Shown: positions 35,466 to 44,169 of the stretch, piece by piece
Position numbering within the stretch: the first letter of the stretch is position 1
How the letters are laid out: the number at the start of each line of letters is the position of its first letter
Source of the DNA: Gallibacterium anatis DSM 16844 = F 149
GTDB lineage: Bacteria > Pseudomonadota > Gammaproteobacteria > Enterobacterales > Pasteurellaceae
Direction of reading: 5' to 3'
Assembly (NCBI RefSeq): GCF_000379785.1
Contig: NZ_KB903678.1
Location: 1-48,367 of the forward strand
Length of the DNA stretch: 48,367 nucleotides
Notes under the pieces: generated by a model
Databases searched by the model: none
Told to the model about the DNA's origin: nothing
The model's input: only the letters and a program-made list of their open reading frames with translations
Made by a program: the position numbers and the translations under genes

Positions 35466-36398
35466 TTATTTAACAAAATTTTCACCTAATTCAATATCTG
35501 CCTTCAATGTTGGCAACATTGCTTCAACTGCCGCTTTTTCAAATGCGCTCAATGGGCCGATCGGTAATAAGGCTTCAACCCCTTCTTTACCTAAACGGAC
35601 AGGTTGTGCGAAGAAACGTGCATATTCACCGTTACCTTCAACATAAGTGCATTCAACCACTTTTTCACCATTTAATGCACGCACAAGTGATAATGCGAAA
35701 CGTGCTGCTGCTTGAGCCATAGACAAGGTTGCAGAACCGCCACCCGCTTTTGCATTAACAACTTCTGTACCGGCGTTTTGGATACGTTTTGTTAATGGTT
35801 CAATTTCTTCTTCTTTCCATTCAACATAATGAACTTGAGATAATAATGGAAGAATGGTTACGCCTGAGTGACCGCCGATAACCGGAACTTGTACTTTGCT
35901 GACATCAACATTTTTCAATTCAGCCACGAAAGTTTCTGAACGAAGGGTATCCAAAGTAGTCACACCGAAAAGTTTACGTTTGTCATAAACACCGGCTTTT
36001 TTCAACACTTCCGCAGCAATCGCCACAGTGGTATTTACCGGGTTAGTAATAATACCGATACAAGCTTTCGGACAAGTTGCAGCCACTTTTTCGATTAAGT
36101 TTTTCACGATACCGGCATTGATATTGAACAAGTCGGAACGATCCATACCAGGTTTACGTGCTACACCTGCTGAAATCAACACAACATCCGCACCTTCAAG
36201 CGCAGGAGTCGGATCTTCACCGGCAAAACCTTTAACAGTAACCGCTGTCGGAATATGGCTTACATCAACCGCCACACCCGGAGTAACCGGAGCGATATCA
36301 TATAACGCCAAATCAGAACCTGCCGGTAATTGTAATTTCAATAATAAAGATAATGCTTGACCAATTCCGCCTGCCGCACCTAAAACAGCAACTTTCAT
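35466..36398 (-). CDS. mdh: Malate dehydrogenase
   Basis: NAD-dependent malate/oxaloacetate enzyme of the TCA cycle. 310 residues; N-terminal dinucleotide fold [20 protein letters not shown], substrate arginines in the [11 protein letters not shown] loop, catalytic His in VIGGHSG. AAGGAG precedes the ATG. It diverges from argR across 232 bp, the arrangement of E. coli and H. influenzae, so the ArgR-type sites in that gap could touch its promoter as well, though respiratory regulators are the usual controllers. Confidence 0.98.
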   Translation of the reverse strand: MKVAVLGAAGGIGQALSLLLKLQLPAGSDLALYDIAPVTPGVAVDVSHIPTAVTVKGFAGEDPTPALEGADVVLISAGVARKPGMDRSDLFNINAGIVKNLIEKVAATCPKACIGIITNPVNTTVAIAAEVLKKAGVYDKRKLFGVTTLDTLRSETFVAELKNVDVSKVQVPVIGGHSGVTILPLLSQVHYVEWKEEEIEPLTKRIQNAGTEVVNAKAGGGSATLSMAQAAARFALSLVRALNGEKVVECTYVEGNGEYARFFAQPVRLGKEGVEALLPIGPLSAFEKAAVEAMLPTLKADIELGENFVK

Positions 36399-36556
36399 TT
36401 GTATACTCCTTAATGGTTAGATAAATAATTAATGAAGAAATTCTATGCCTACTGTAACAAATTTTCAAACAAATAAATTCAATATTGAGAGCTATGCCAC
36501 ATTTTCTAACAAAAGTTTGATTTATTTTCAGAAAACTCACCACTTGGCTATTTTTA

Positions 36557-36612
36557 TGCAGTATAATTGCAATTTAATCTTCATTTCTGCATTTTTATGC
36601 AAAATTTATGCA
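36557..36612. promoter_or_regulatory. Candidate ArgR operator region before argR
   Basis: The palindrome TGCATTTTTATGCA (36588-36601) has the 5-4-5 layout of the ARG box TGAAT-N4-ATTCA with C for A at the third base and its mirror. Further TGCA tetramers start at 36557, 36568 and 36609, giving offsets of 11, 20, 10 and 11 bp. Autoregulation of argR by ArgR is established in E. coli; binding here is inferred. Confidence 0.5.
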
Positions 36613-36630
36613 ATTCTTATCTTGGTTACT

Positions 36631-37095
36631 ATGGAAAATAAACAAGAAAAATTACTTTCAGCATTTAAATCTTTATTAGCAGAAGAAAAATTCAGTTCGC
36701 AAGGTGAAATTGTCAACGCTTTAACCGATATGGGCTTTAAAAATATTAATCAATCCAAGGTTTCAAGAATGTTGGCAAAATTTGGCGCAGTGCGAACCAG
36801 AAATACAAAAATGGAAATGGTCTATTGTCTGCCAAATGAGTTAAGCGTGCCGACAACTTCCAGCCCATTAAAAAATTTAGTACTGGATATTGATCACAAT
36901 AACCACCTTATTGTGATTAAAACCAGTCCGGGTGCGGCGCAATTAATTGCGCGTTTATTAGATTCCGTCAGTAAAGCGGAAGGTATTTTAGGGACGATTG
37001 CCGGTGATGATACTATTTTCGTCTCACCGACAAGAGATATTCAAATTGATCAACTTATAGAGAATATTCAAGCATTATTCAACGATTCTCTATAA
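36631..37095 (+). CDS. argR: ArgR, arginine repressor
   Basis: A hexameric arginine-responsive regulator of arginine metabolism, also a cofactor for Xer recombination at plasmid sites in E. coli. 154 residues from [12 protein letters not shown]; the frame opens further upstream to 36445, but that extension is hydrophobic, unlike ArgR, and overlaps the presumed promoter. The winged-helix N-domain has [19 protein letters not shown], with the recognition helix around SKVSR. The C-domain has the arginine-binding [11 protein letters not shown]. There is no clear ribosome site, only TTGG. Confidence 0.96.
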   Translation: MENKQEKLLSAFKSLLAEEKFSSQGEIVNALTDMGFKNINQSKVSRMLAKFGAVRTRNTKMEMVYCLPNELSVPTTSSPLKNLVLDIDHNNHLIVIKTSPGAAQLIARLLDSVSKAEGILGTIAGDDTIFVSPTRDIQIDQLIENIQALFNDSL

Positions 37096-37115
37096 TTTCA
37101 CAAAGGGGGAAGAGT

Positions 37116-38006
37116 ATGAATATACTAATCACAGGCGGTACAGGTTTTATCGGTCGGGCAGTATTGAAACAGCTCGAAAGTGAAGGAAATCAAATTACGC
37201 TTATTTCTCGCTCGCCGGAAATATATCGTACTCAATTTTCTGCCAAAACAACTATTCTTTCCTCTTTATCTTCTTTCGAGAATTTAGATGAATTCGATGT
37301 GGTAATTAACCTTGCCGGTGAACCGATTTTTGATAAACGTTGGGATGAAGCGCAAAAACAATGTTTGTTAGATAGCCGTGTACATATTACACAGCAACTG
37401 GTTGAGTTGATTAATCGCAGCAACCAACCACCGCACACTTTTATTTCTGGGTCTGCCACCGGTTATTACGGTCATAATGATCAAATTACACTCACTGAAA
37501 AAATGCCGGCTGCCGATGATTTTCAAGGGCAGCTCTGCAAGCAATGGGAAGATACCGCTTTACAGGCAAATACTCGAGTCTGTTTATTACGCACCGGCTT
37601 AGTATTAGGCAGTTACGGCGGTATGTTAGCGAAAATTCTGCCGTTATATAGCCACTGGCTTGGCGGTAAATTAGGCAACGGCCAACAGATTTGGTCTTGG
37701 ATCAGTCTGCCGGATATGGTCAATGCGATTATTTTTCTATTAAAAAACCCTCAGTGCAGCGGTGCTTTTAATTTAGTTTCACCTAATCCGGTCAGCAATC
37801 AAGAATTCAATAAAACGTTAGCAAAACTGATGAAGCGTATTGCTATCTGCCACGTTCCTGCGTGGTTATTACGCTTAATTTTGGGTGAACGCGCTTCACT
37901 ATTGCTGAATTGTCAGAAAGTTTATCCGGAAAAACTGCTAAAAGCCGGTTTTCAATTCACGCTGCCGACCTTAGCGGATGCCTTAAACAAAATTCTGAAA
38001 AACTGA
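37116..38006 (+). CDS. yfcH: TIGR01777-family epimerase-like protein (YfcH)
   Basis: An extended short-chain dehydrogenase fold of 296 residues with the NAD(P)-binding start ITGGTGFIGRAVLKQL and the family phrases NLAGEPIFDKRWDEAQK and FISGSATGYYG. The Tyr of TGYYG occupies the catalytic position. The C-terminal DUF1731 (PAWLLRLILGERASLLL) is complete. Substrate unknown; homologues occur from bacteria to plants, where one affects plastid division. It follows argR by 20 bp with a GGGGGAAG ribosome site, so it is probably cotranscribed with argR, as in H. influenzae. Confidence 0.92.
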   Translation: MNILITGGTGFIGRAVLKQLESEGNQITLISRSPEIYRTQFSAKTTILSSLSSFENLDEFDVVINLAGEPIFDKRWDEAQKQCLLDSRVHITQQLVELINRSNQPPHTFISGSATGYYGHNDQITLTEKMPAADDFQGQLCKQWEDTALQANTRVCLLRTGLVLGSYGGMLAKILPLYSHWLGGKLGNGQQIWSWISLPDMVNAIIFLLKNPQCSGAFNLVSPNPVSNQEFNKTLAKLMKRIAICHVPAWLLRLILGERASLLLNCQKVYPEKLLKAGFQFTLPTLADALNKILKN

Positions 38007-38040
38007 TTGTTTAAATATTGGTAATCACTGAAATAGCTTG

Positions 38041-38060
38041 CGGGAGGATCAAATCTCCCG
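38041..38060 (+). terminator. Weak hairpin after yfcH
   Basis: Stem cgggag / ctcccg with an 8-base loop, 34 bp past the yfcH stop, without a clear T run. Possible terminator or 3' stabiliser. Confidence 0.35.
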
Positions 38061-38179
38061 TACTATCGCTACATCTTTTTGTTTTCATCTCTTTTATTCA
38101 AATCGAAAACAAATCTTTTAATCTTTTTCAATGCATTAAAACACTGTAATGACTAACAATAACAAAATAAGGATAATGT

Positions 38180-39937
38180 ATGACAGAACAAACTTTTATT
38201 TTAGGCAAAGATGCCGCTTTGGAAGATTCCATTGCCAACTTCCAACAAAAATTAAAAAATCTCGGTTTCAATATTGAAGAGGCCTCTTGGCTTAATCCGG
38301 TGCCTAATGTCTGGTCGGTACACATTCGTGATAAAGAGTGTCCGCAATGCTTTTCCAATGGCAAAGGTGCCAGCAAAAAAGCAGCTCTTGCATCCGCTTT
38401 AGGTGAATATTTTGAACGTCTTTCCACCAACTACTTTTTCTCTGATTACTATTTAGGCAAGAAAATTGCCAACGGTGAATTTGTTCATTATCCGAATGAA
38501 AAATGGTTCCCGATTGAAGATCCGGAATTACTGCCAAACGGCATTCTGGATAATCAATTATTGGATTATTTTGATCCGAATCAGGAATTAACTCCGGATC
38601 TCTTGGTCGATATTCAATCCGGCAACGATGAACGCGGCATTGTAGCATTGCCTTATGTGCGTCAATCCGATCAAAAAACAATCTATATTCCACAAGCAAT
38701 CATCAATAATCTCTATGTGTCTAACGGAATGTCCGCCGGTAACACACAGAATGAAGCGCGTGTACAAGGGCTATCTGAAGTTTTTGAACGTTATGTAAAA
38801 AATAAAATTATCGCCGAAGCAATCAGTTTGCCGCAAATTCCAAAACAGGTGTTGGATCAATACCCATCTGTGCAAGCCTCTATTGCTAAATTAGAAGAAG
38901 AGGGCTTCCCTATTTACGCATTTGATGCTTCATTAGGTGGACAATATCCGGTTATCTGTGTAGTGTTGCTCAACCCGAATAACGGCACTTGCTTTGCCTC
39001 TTTCGGTGCGCATCCAAATTTTGCAGTCGCATTGGAACGTACTGTTACCGAATTACTACAAGGCAGAAGTTTAAAAGATCTTGATGTCTTTTCACCGCCG
39101 TCATTCAATAATGAAGATGTTGCCGATCACGCCAACTTGGAAACACATTTTATTGATTCCAGCGGTTTAATCTCTTGGGATTTATTCAAACAACAAAGTG
39201 ACTATGAATTCGTTCATTGGGATTTTTCCGGCACCACCGCTGAAGAGTATAAAAATTTGATGGCGCTGTTCCGCCGTGAAAATAAAGAGGTCTATATTAT
39301 GGATTATCAGCATCTCGGTGTTTACGCTTGTCGTATTATCGTGCCGGGAATGTCTGATATTTATCCGGCTGATGACTTAATTTATGCCAATAACAATATG
39401 GGAATGGATTGGCGTGAAATTATATTGGATCTACCACATTTCCATCACGATCAGGAAACTTATCAAGAATTATTGGCAGAATTGGACGAACAAGCAATCG
39501 ATGATGCAGTGCGTGTGCGTGAATTTATTGGTATCGTTGCGCCAAAAAACAGTGGCTGGCAGACATTACGTATCGGTGAATTAAAATCGATGCTTTATCT
39601 TGCCTTGGGTGATCTGGAAAACGCATTGGAATGGGCAACTTGGACATACCAAATGAACAGCTCTATTTTTAGAGCTGAACAAGCTAACTATTACCGCACT
39701 TTAATTAACAGCCTTGAGTTATTTTTAGATGAAAATCGTGATCCGGCACAATATCGTGAGGTATTTAACCGGATGTATGGTGAAAAAGCGGTTGATTTTG
39801 CTTGGAATGCGATTAATGGCGGCAATCCGTTCTTTTTATTACCAGCTAGCGATGAAACATTATCTAATTTTAATGAACATCAAAAATTATTACAGGCATA
39901 TGAAAAACTACAAAAAGCAAAAAAAGCATTCTATTAA
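38180..39937 (+). CDS. ycaO: YcaO, RimO-associated accessory factor
   Basis: A 585-residue YcaO protein of the E. coli YcaO type, which enhances RimO-dependent methylthiolation of ribosomal protein S12. The N-terminal YcaO ATP-binding domain contains GKGASKKAALASALGEYFER, then NGMSAGNTQNEARVQGLSEVFER, where Glu and Gln residues bind Mg-ATP in this family. The C-terminal 170 residues are helical and TPR-like (KSMLYLALGDLENALEWATW). The length equals the E. coli protein (586) and no precursor peptide or cyclodehydratase partner gene is near, so this is not an azoline-peptide cluster. GGATAA precedes the ATG. An exact ACCGCACTT uptake core lies inside at 39693-39701. Confidence 0.95.
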   Translation: MTEQTFILGKDAALEDSIANFQQKLKNLGFNIEEASWLNPVPNVWSVHIRDKECPQCFSNGKGASKKAALASALGEYFERLSTNYFFSDYYLGKKIANGEFVHYPNEKWFPIEDPELLPNGILDNQLLDYFDPNQELTPDLLVDIQSGNDERGIVALPYVRQSDQKTIYIPQAIINNLYVSNGMSAGNTQNEARVQGLSEVFERYVKNKIIAEAISLPQIPKQVLDQYPSVQASIAKLEEEGFPIYAFDASLGGQYPVICVVLLNPNNGTCFASFGAHPNFAVALERTVTELLQGRSLKDLDVFSPPSFNNEDVADHANLETHFIDSSGLISWDLFKQQSDYEFVHWDFSGTTAEEYKNLMALFRRENKEVYIMDYQHLGVYACRIIVPGMSDIYPADDLIYANNNMGMDWREIILDLPHFHHDQETYQELLAELDEQAIDDAVRVREFIGIVAPKNSGWQTLRIGELKSMLYLALGDLENALEWATWTYQMNSSIFRAEQANYYRTLINSLELFLDENRDPAQYREVFNRMYGEKAVDFAWNAINGGNPFFLLPASDETLSNFNEHQKLLQAYEKLQKAKKAFY

Positions 39938-39947
39938 TTAACATATC

Positions 39948-39972
39948 AGGTGTGCTTAAGGCACACCTTTTA
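39948..39972 (+). terminator. Intrinsic terminator of ycaO
   Basis: Stem aggtgtgc / gcacacct with a 5-base loop followed by TTTTATTT, 11 bp after the ycaO stop and directly before the convergent yccS stop. Confidence 0.85.
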
Positions 39973-39973
39973 T

Positions 39974-42157
39974 TTATACGCTTGCTTGGCACTCCACCTC
40001 TTTCCGATAATCTGTAAATAAAGTAGGTAACGTTTTCACAATCGCTTCTAACTGTTTTACTAATGGAAGAAGTGCTGATAGCTCACTGTTCTCGCTACCT
40101 TGTTGTTGTAAATCAGATAATAATTTTGTGACATCCAGCATTGATTGCTCAAATTCCGGCTTACTAAGTTGTGCAAAATTATCCAATATTTCCACAATAT
40201 GGCGAGAAATAGGATATAAATGAATCAGCATCTGTGTATTTAAATGTGAAATTCCCATTTGACTACGAAATGTTGCTAACGCAGAAATATAACTTAATAA
40301 GGCATAATTTAATTTCAATAAATCAAAGGCATTATTTAAACGTGATTTATCCTTATAGCCTTGATAATTAAGATTAGATACAGCGGTATTTAATGCCGTT
40401 GCATTATCATGTGCCTGACGGCGAATAATACGATATTTCAGATCATTATGATTACCAAATTGCAACTGCACAATAATCGTTAATAAATATCTCGCATTGC
40501 TCTTCAAAGCGTTAATTAACGTATAATTTAAACGCAGATATTTCCAATCCGGCCATAAATAAGAAACAGCTAATCCGGCAATAAAACAACCGATTAAAGT
40601 ATCAATTGCTCTCGGTAAAGTAGCCGAAGCAATATCAACTCCAATAATATTAAAGCTCATTAATACCTGAATAGTAATAAAGAAAGTGGAAAAACTGTAG
40701 TTATTGGTGCGGAAAAAGAAGAACAAGCTACTAGCAATTACTACAATTCCCAATTTACTTTCCAAACTAGTGGAAAAATAAGGTAATAATGAACCGACTA
40801 ATACCCCCAGAATCGTACCAATAATACGCTGTCTAAGTCGTGCCTGAGTAGTAGTATAATTCGGTTGGCACACAAAAACTGCCGTTAATAAAATCCAATA
40901 TCCACGCTCAATCGGTACATTATTTGCAATTAAACAACATACCGTTACCACTATCGTCAAACGCACGGCGTGTCTAAATAATTGAGATTCAAATGTACAT
41001 TGATTTTTAATCACTCGAAAAATATTTGCCAATCCGGTAATGCGATCCTGATGAATACGCCAATTAACTGTTGTGGTGTCAATATCTTTTGCTTTTGCAT
41101 CCAAGCGGGATAATTGCTGCTCTATTTTATGGAAACTCTCCAATAAAATATTCAAATTACTTAAATGTTCACAATGCGGAAATTGTTGCTGGAAATGCTC
41201 GTAAGATTGTTGCAACTGTTCAAACGCATATCTGAGTTTTTTATGATAAATAAAGTTTTCATTTTTCTGTAGATGTTTCGCAAACGCCTTACATATTTTA
41301 GCCTGCAACTCAATTAAATAACGAATTCTAAAAATCAAATCACTATATTTCATATCTTTCAATAATTGCGGATAATCAAAATAGTTTGAATTAATTCTTT
41401 CGTGAATATCTTGCGCAATAAAATAGCTATTAATCATTTTTAATGTTGTATTAGACACATAACCGCCGGAGGAACGATAAAATAATGCGCTTCGACAAAG
41501 ATTAAATGCCTGAACCACTTTACTGTTTGCCATCACCAATCGAGTTTGATATCGATCCAAATCCTGCTCGCGATTATCCGGATTAAATAATTCCGCTTTC
41601 GCCTGCAAATATTCAGCAAGTGATAAATAGGCTTTGGCTAAATTCTCCTGCACAGGTCGCAAAGGGAAAACAAGATAAATCAGCATCGTTAAGAAACTGT
41701 ATAACGATGTGCCGACCAAAATAAGCAATGGATTAATAAACCAAATTTGATTCGGATCGTAAGCAAGAATAGTATAAAGTGCGACCACCAAACTGCCGAA
41801 CGCAATCGTATTATAACGTTGTCCGATTGCACCTAACATTGTGAATAAAAAGGTTAAAATCGCCATTATTAAAATAAATAAATAATGATCGACAAAGGTG
41901 ACCTGAATAACCAAAGAAGAAATAGCAAAGGCGATTAATGTATAAAAAAGATTTTTTAATCTGCCGCTTAAACGATTATCTAAATCAACCAAGCCACCGG
42001 CAATTGTCCCTAATGTCAATGGCATACTGACTGAAGCAATATCAAAATACCAAACGATTATTGACACAATATTCACCGCTAAAAAAATAGGAATAATGGC
42101 AATAACTTTGCTATTTAACCAGTTTGTATTTATTTTTTTTATTATTTGATGAATCAT
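39974..42157 (-). CDS. yccS: YccS/YhfK-family FUSC membrane protein
   Basis: An inner-membrane protein of 727 residues related to aromatic-acid or fusaric-acid efflux pumps; actual substrate unknown. It has the duplicated FUSC layout: a helical bundle at about 15-170, a cytoplasmic helical region, a second bundle at about 395-530 (GYWILLTAVFVCQPNYTTTQ, then RLRQRIIGTILGVLVG), and a C-terminal helical domain. It follows yccF by 11 bp, reproducing E. coli yccF-yccS, and closes the minus-strand mgsA-yccF-yccS unit. Confidence 0.9.
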   Translation of the reverse strand: MIHQIIKKINTNWLNSKVIAIIPIFLAVNIVSIIVWYFDIASVSMPLTLGTIAGGLVDLDNRLSGRLKNLFYTLIAFAISSLVIQVTFVDHYLFILIMAILTFLFTMLGAIGQRYNTIAFGSLVVALYTILAYDPNQIWFINPLLILVGTSLYSFLTMLIYLVFPLRPVQENLAKAYLSLAEYLQAKAELFNPDNREQDLDRYQTRLVMANSKVVQAFNLCRSALFYRSSGGYVSNTTLKMINSYFIAQDIHERINSNYFDYPQLLKDMKYSDLIFRIRYLIELQAKICKAFAKHLQKNENFIYHKKLRYAFEQLQQSYEHFQQQFPHCEHLSNLNILLESFHKIEQQLSRLDAKAKDIDTTTVNWRIHQDRITGLANIFRVIKNQCTFESQLFRHAVRLTIVVTVCCLIANNVPIERGYWILLTAVFVCQPNYTTTQARLRQRIIGTILGVLVGSLLPYFSTSLESKLGIVVIASSLFFFFRTNNYSFSTFFITIQVLMSFNIIGVDIASATLPRAIDTLIGCFIAGLAVSYLWPDWKYLRLNYTLINALKSNARYLLTIIVQLQFGNHNDLKYRIIRRQAHDNATALNTAVSNLNYQGYKDKSRLNNAFDLLKLNYALLSYISALATFRSQMGISHLNTQMLIHLYPISRHIVEILDNFAQLSKPEFEQSMLDVTKLLSDLQQQGSENSELSALLPLVKQLEAIVKTLPTLFTDYRKEVECQASV

Positions 42158-42168
42158 AATTCTATTTT

Positions 42169-42603
42169 TTAATTAAAAAATTTATTCTGTTTTAAAAAAT
42201 TCGCATACTCTTTATCCACCACCCGTTGTCCAACCGGAAAGAGTGAAATACGAACCAATTTAAAATGCATAATACCGGTCGGTATACCGATAATAGTTAA
42301 ACATTGAGTTACGCCAACAATAATGTGCATTATTGCCAACCACCAACCAAACAGGATAAACCAAACAATATTTAACACCGAACCTAAGCCATTCATTATC
42401 GGATGTTGCGGTTCAATCTGATTAATATGCACAATATCGTGTCCAAAAGGCACCAACGATAATTTAAAAATTTCCCAACAACTGCGCGTATAAGGCAAGG
42501 TCACAATTAACACTGCACTGACAAAAGTGGCGATTAGCCACCCTAATGAAGTGGCAAAACCGCCCAATACAAAATTTAAAAGATTAAAAATAAAACTCCA
42601 CAT
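42169..42603 (-). CDS. yccF: YccF-family inner-membrane protein
   Basis: A small membrane protein of 144 residues with the duplicated DUF307 layout: two helix pairs, each followed by a short polar loop (SCWEIFKLSLVPFGHDIV and MHFKLVRISLFPVGQRVV are the two copies of the repeat). Function unknown. It begins 3 bp after the mgsA stop without its own good ribosome site, suggesting translational coupling, and yccS follows after 11 bp. Confidence 0.92.
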   Translation of the reverse strand: MWSFIFNLLNFVLGGFATSLGWLIATFVSAVLIVTLPYTRSCWEIFKLSLVPFGHDIVHINQIEPQHPIMNGLGSVLNIVWFILFGWWLAIMHIIVGVTQCLTIIGIPTGIMHFKLVRISLFPVGQRVVDKEYANFLKQNKFFN

Positions 42604-42606
42604 ATA

Positions 42607-43065
42607 TTATTTCAAACGCTCCGTTAAATAACCTTGATAATCAGGAATTTGAATTTCTGTTTCTTGCGTGAACAATGGTGATGAAATTAAAAAATTAGCG
42701 GAAGCTTTGGTAATTGCGGTTGGAATATTCCAAACGGTAGCAATACGCATCAATGCTTTCACATCCGGATCGTGTGGTGCGGCATTCATCGGATCCCAGA
42801 AAAAAATTAAAACGTCTATTTTCCCTTCAGCAATTAATGACCCAATCTGTTGATCGCCGCCCATCGGTCCGCTCAATAAACTATGAATATTAAGTCCTGT
42901 TTCTTTTTGAATAAGATGGCCTGTCGTTCCAGTAGCCACTAAATGATGTTGTGATAATTGTTGCTGATGAGTTTTACACCACAAAATCAAATCCTGTTTA
43001 CAATGGTCGTGTGCAACCAAAGCTACTGTTTTCTGCTGCGCCAATTTTCTAGTTGTTTGTTGCAT
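42607..43065 (-). CDS. mgsA: Methylglyoxal synthase
   Basis: Converts dihydroxyacetone phosphate to methylglyoxal and phosphate, an overflow bypass of glycolysis. 152 residues; [16 protein letters not shown] at the start, phosphate-binding ATGTTGHLI, the catalytic Asp in [13 protein letters not shown], and [20 protein letters not shown] are all typical. AAGGAG precedes the ATG. First gene of mgsA-yccF-yccS; E. coli has helD between mgsA and yccF, which is missing here. Confidence 0.96.
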   Translation of the reverse strand: MQQTTRKLAQQKTVALVAHDHCKQDLILWCKTHQQQLSQHHLVATGTTGHLIQKETGLNIHSLLSGPMGGDQQIGSLIAEGKIDVLIFFWDPMNAAPHDPDVKALMRIATVWNIPTAITKASANFLISSPLFTQETEIQIPDYQGYLTERLK

Positions 43066-43081
43066 AAATGACTCCTTTTTA

Positions 43082-43110
43082 TAAAAATAAAGCGGACAAA
43101 CTGCCCGCTT
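43082..43110 (-). terminator. Intrinsic terminator of yccT
   Basis: Stem aagcgg / ccgctt with a 9-base loop (43090-43110), followed by TATTTTTAT on the minus strand, between yccT and mgsA. Confidence 0.7.
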
Positions 43111-43144
43111 ATTTTACCTTAAATCAATAACTAACCCTATAGGA

Positions 43145-43804
43145 TTATTTTCCTTGCGCCCATTTTAAGAAACGTGCTTGAGTTTCTTTATCTGCCTGTT
43201 GATACCAATATTGCAACATTTGTTCTGCAACATTTTCACCTTGAACAGTAATTTTCGCTTTAGTTGCTTTTGCGCCTGCCGCAGTCGGAATGGCTGCCGG
43301 CATACTGACAGAAACTAAATTAGGCACAGCTGCCACGCCTTGAGAAGCGTTGTATTCAGCTAAATCTTCTGCAATACGAGTATCCGGGAAAATGCCGGTT
43401 TGTTTGAGAATATCTTGTTTGCTTGTCACAGTTTGATCTGCACTGGTTTTTACTACAATTTTTGGATCTTTAGCAAACATATTTGCATTACGCATATTAT
43501 CTAAACGTGGTGCGCTAATGACTAAATCCTGATTTCCTGCTTGGAAAGTAACAATAATAGGATCAGATTCAAATAATGTTTTATCCGAACCGTTATCTAC
43601 CACTTCAGATACACGAACAACAACTTGGTGTTTGTTGTTATCATTGATATTGAAACTGTTTTGAGATTTGGTAAGAGAGGATTTTGCTTTTTCACCGTCA
43701 ATGGCAAGAAGAGAAATGTTTGGCGTTACGGTTACCGTTGCGGCTAAACTGCTCATTGAAACAGTTGCGGCGACACAGGCCAATGCAAAACGTGATAATT
43801 TCAT
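43145..43804 (-). CDS. yccT: YccT/CsgI-family (DUF2057, UPF0319) periplasmic protein
   Basis: An exported protein of 219 residues. Signal peptide MKLSRFALACVAATVSMSSLAA, then TVTVTPNISLLAIDGEK, the family opening. E. coli/Salmonella YccT (CsgI) inhibits curli assembly, but no curli genes are seen here, so the role may differ. The frame opens with a GTG at 43810, but AGGAG overlaps that codon and lies 5 bases before the ATG at 43804, so I start there. Position between mgsA and yccX is as in E. coli. Confidence 0.9.
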   Translation of the reverse strand: MKLSRFALACVAATVSMSSLAATVTVTPNISLLAIDGEKAKSSLTKSQNSFNINDNNKHQVVVRVSEVVDNGSDKTLFESDPIIVTFQAGNQDLVISAPRLDNMRNANMFAKDPKIVVKTSADQTVTSKQDILKQTGIFPDTRIAEDLAEYNASQGVAAVPNLVSVSMPAAIPTAAGAKATKAKITVQGENVAEQMLQYWYQQADKETQARFLKWAQGK

Positions 43805-43896
43805 GTACACTCCTAGTAAAAGTTAAAGCGAGTTTAAGAGGTTATTATCTTATGCCATTTCTTTTCAAAAGAACATAAAAATTTGGAGGGTTTCGT

Positions 43897-44169
43897 ATGA
43901 AAACACAACAATTTATCGTTTATGGTCGTGTTCAATGCGTTGGTTTTCGTTATTTTACTTACCGCGAAGCGCAACGTTTAGGCATTTGCGGTTGGGTTAA
44001 AAATCAAAATGACGGCAGCGTTGCCGTGTTGGCGCAAGGCACGGAACAACAACTTGCCGACTTTCAACAGTGGCTGCAAAAAGGTCCGAAAACCGCTAAT
44101 GTGACCCATTTGGAATGTTTTCCGATAACGGAACAGGAATCTTTAGAAGAATTTCGTATTTTGCATTAA
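43897..44169 (+). CDS. yccX: Acylphosphatase
   Basis: Hydrolyses acyl phosphates such as carbamoyl phosphate. 90 residues, ferredoxin-like fold; the phosphate loop GRVQCVGFRYFT contains the catalytic Arg (VGFR) and the Asn of GWVKNQNDGSV is the other catalytic residue. GGAGGG precedes the ATG. Its stop codon overlaps the stop of the convergent yfeD gene. In E. coli the next gene is tusE; here a metal importer lies between. Confidence 0.95.
   Translation: MKTQQFIVYGRVQCVGFRYFTYREAQRLGICGWVKNQNDGSVAVLAQGTEQQLADFQQWLQKGPKTANVTHLECFPITEQESLEEFRILH

Noticed and set aside
36445-36630. N-terminal extension of argR
   Set aside because: The extension is hydrophobic and unlike ArgR; the family start MENKQEKLL is at 36631 and the extension overlaps the operator-like region.
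38180-39937. YcaO as part of a RiPP biosynthetic cluster
   Set aside because: No precursor peptide, partner or transporter is adjacent; neighbours are yfcH and yccS, and the protein has the length of the RimO-associated type.
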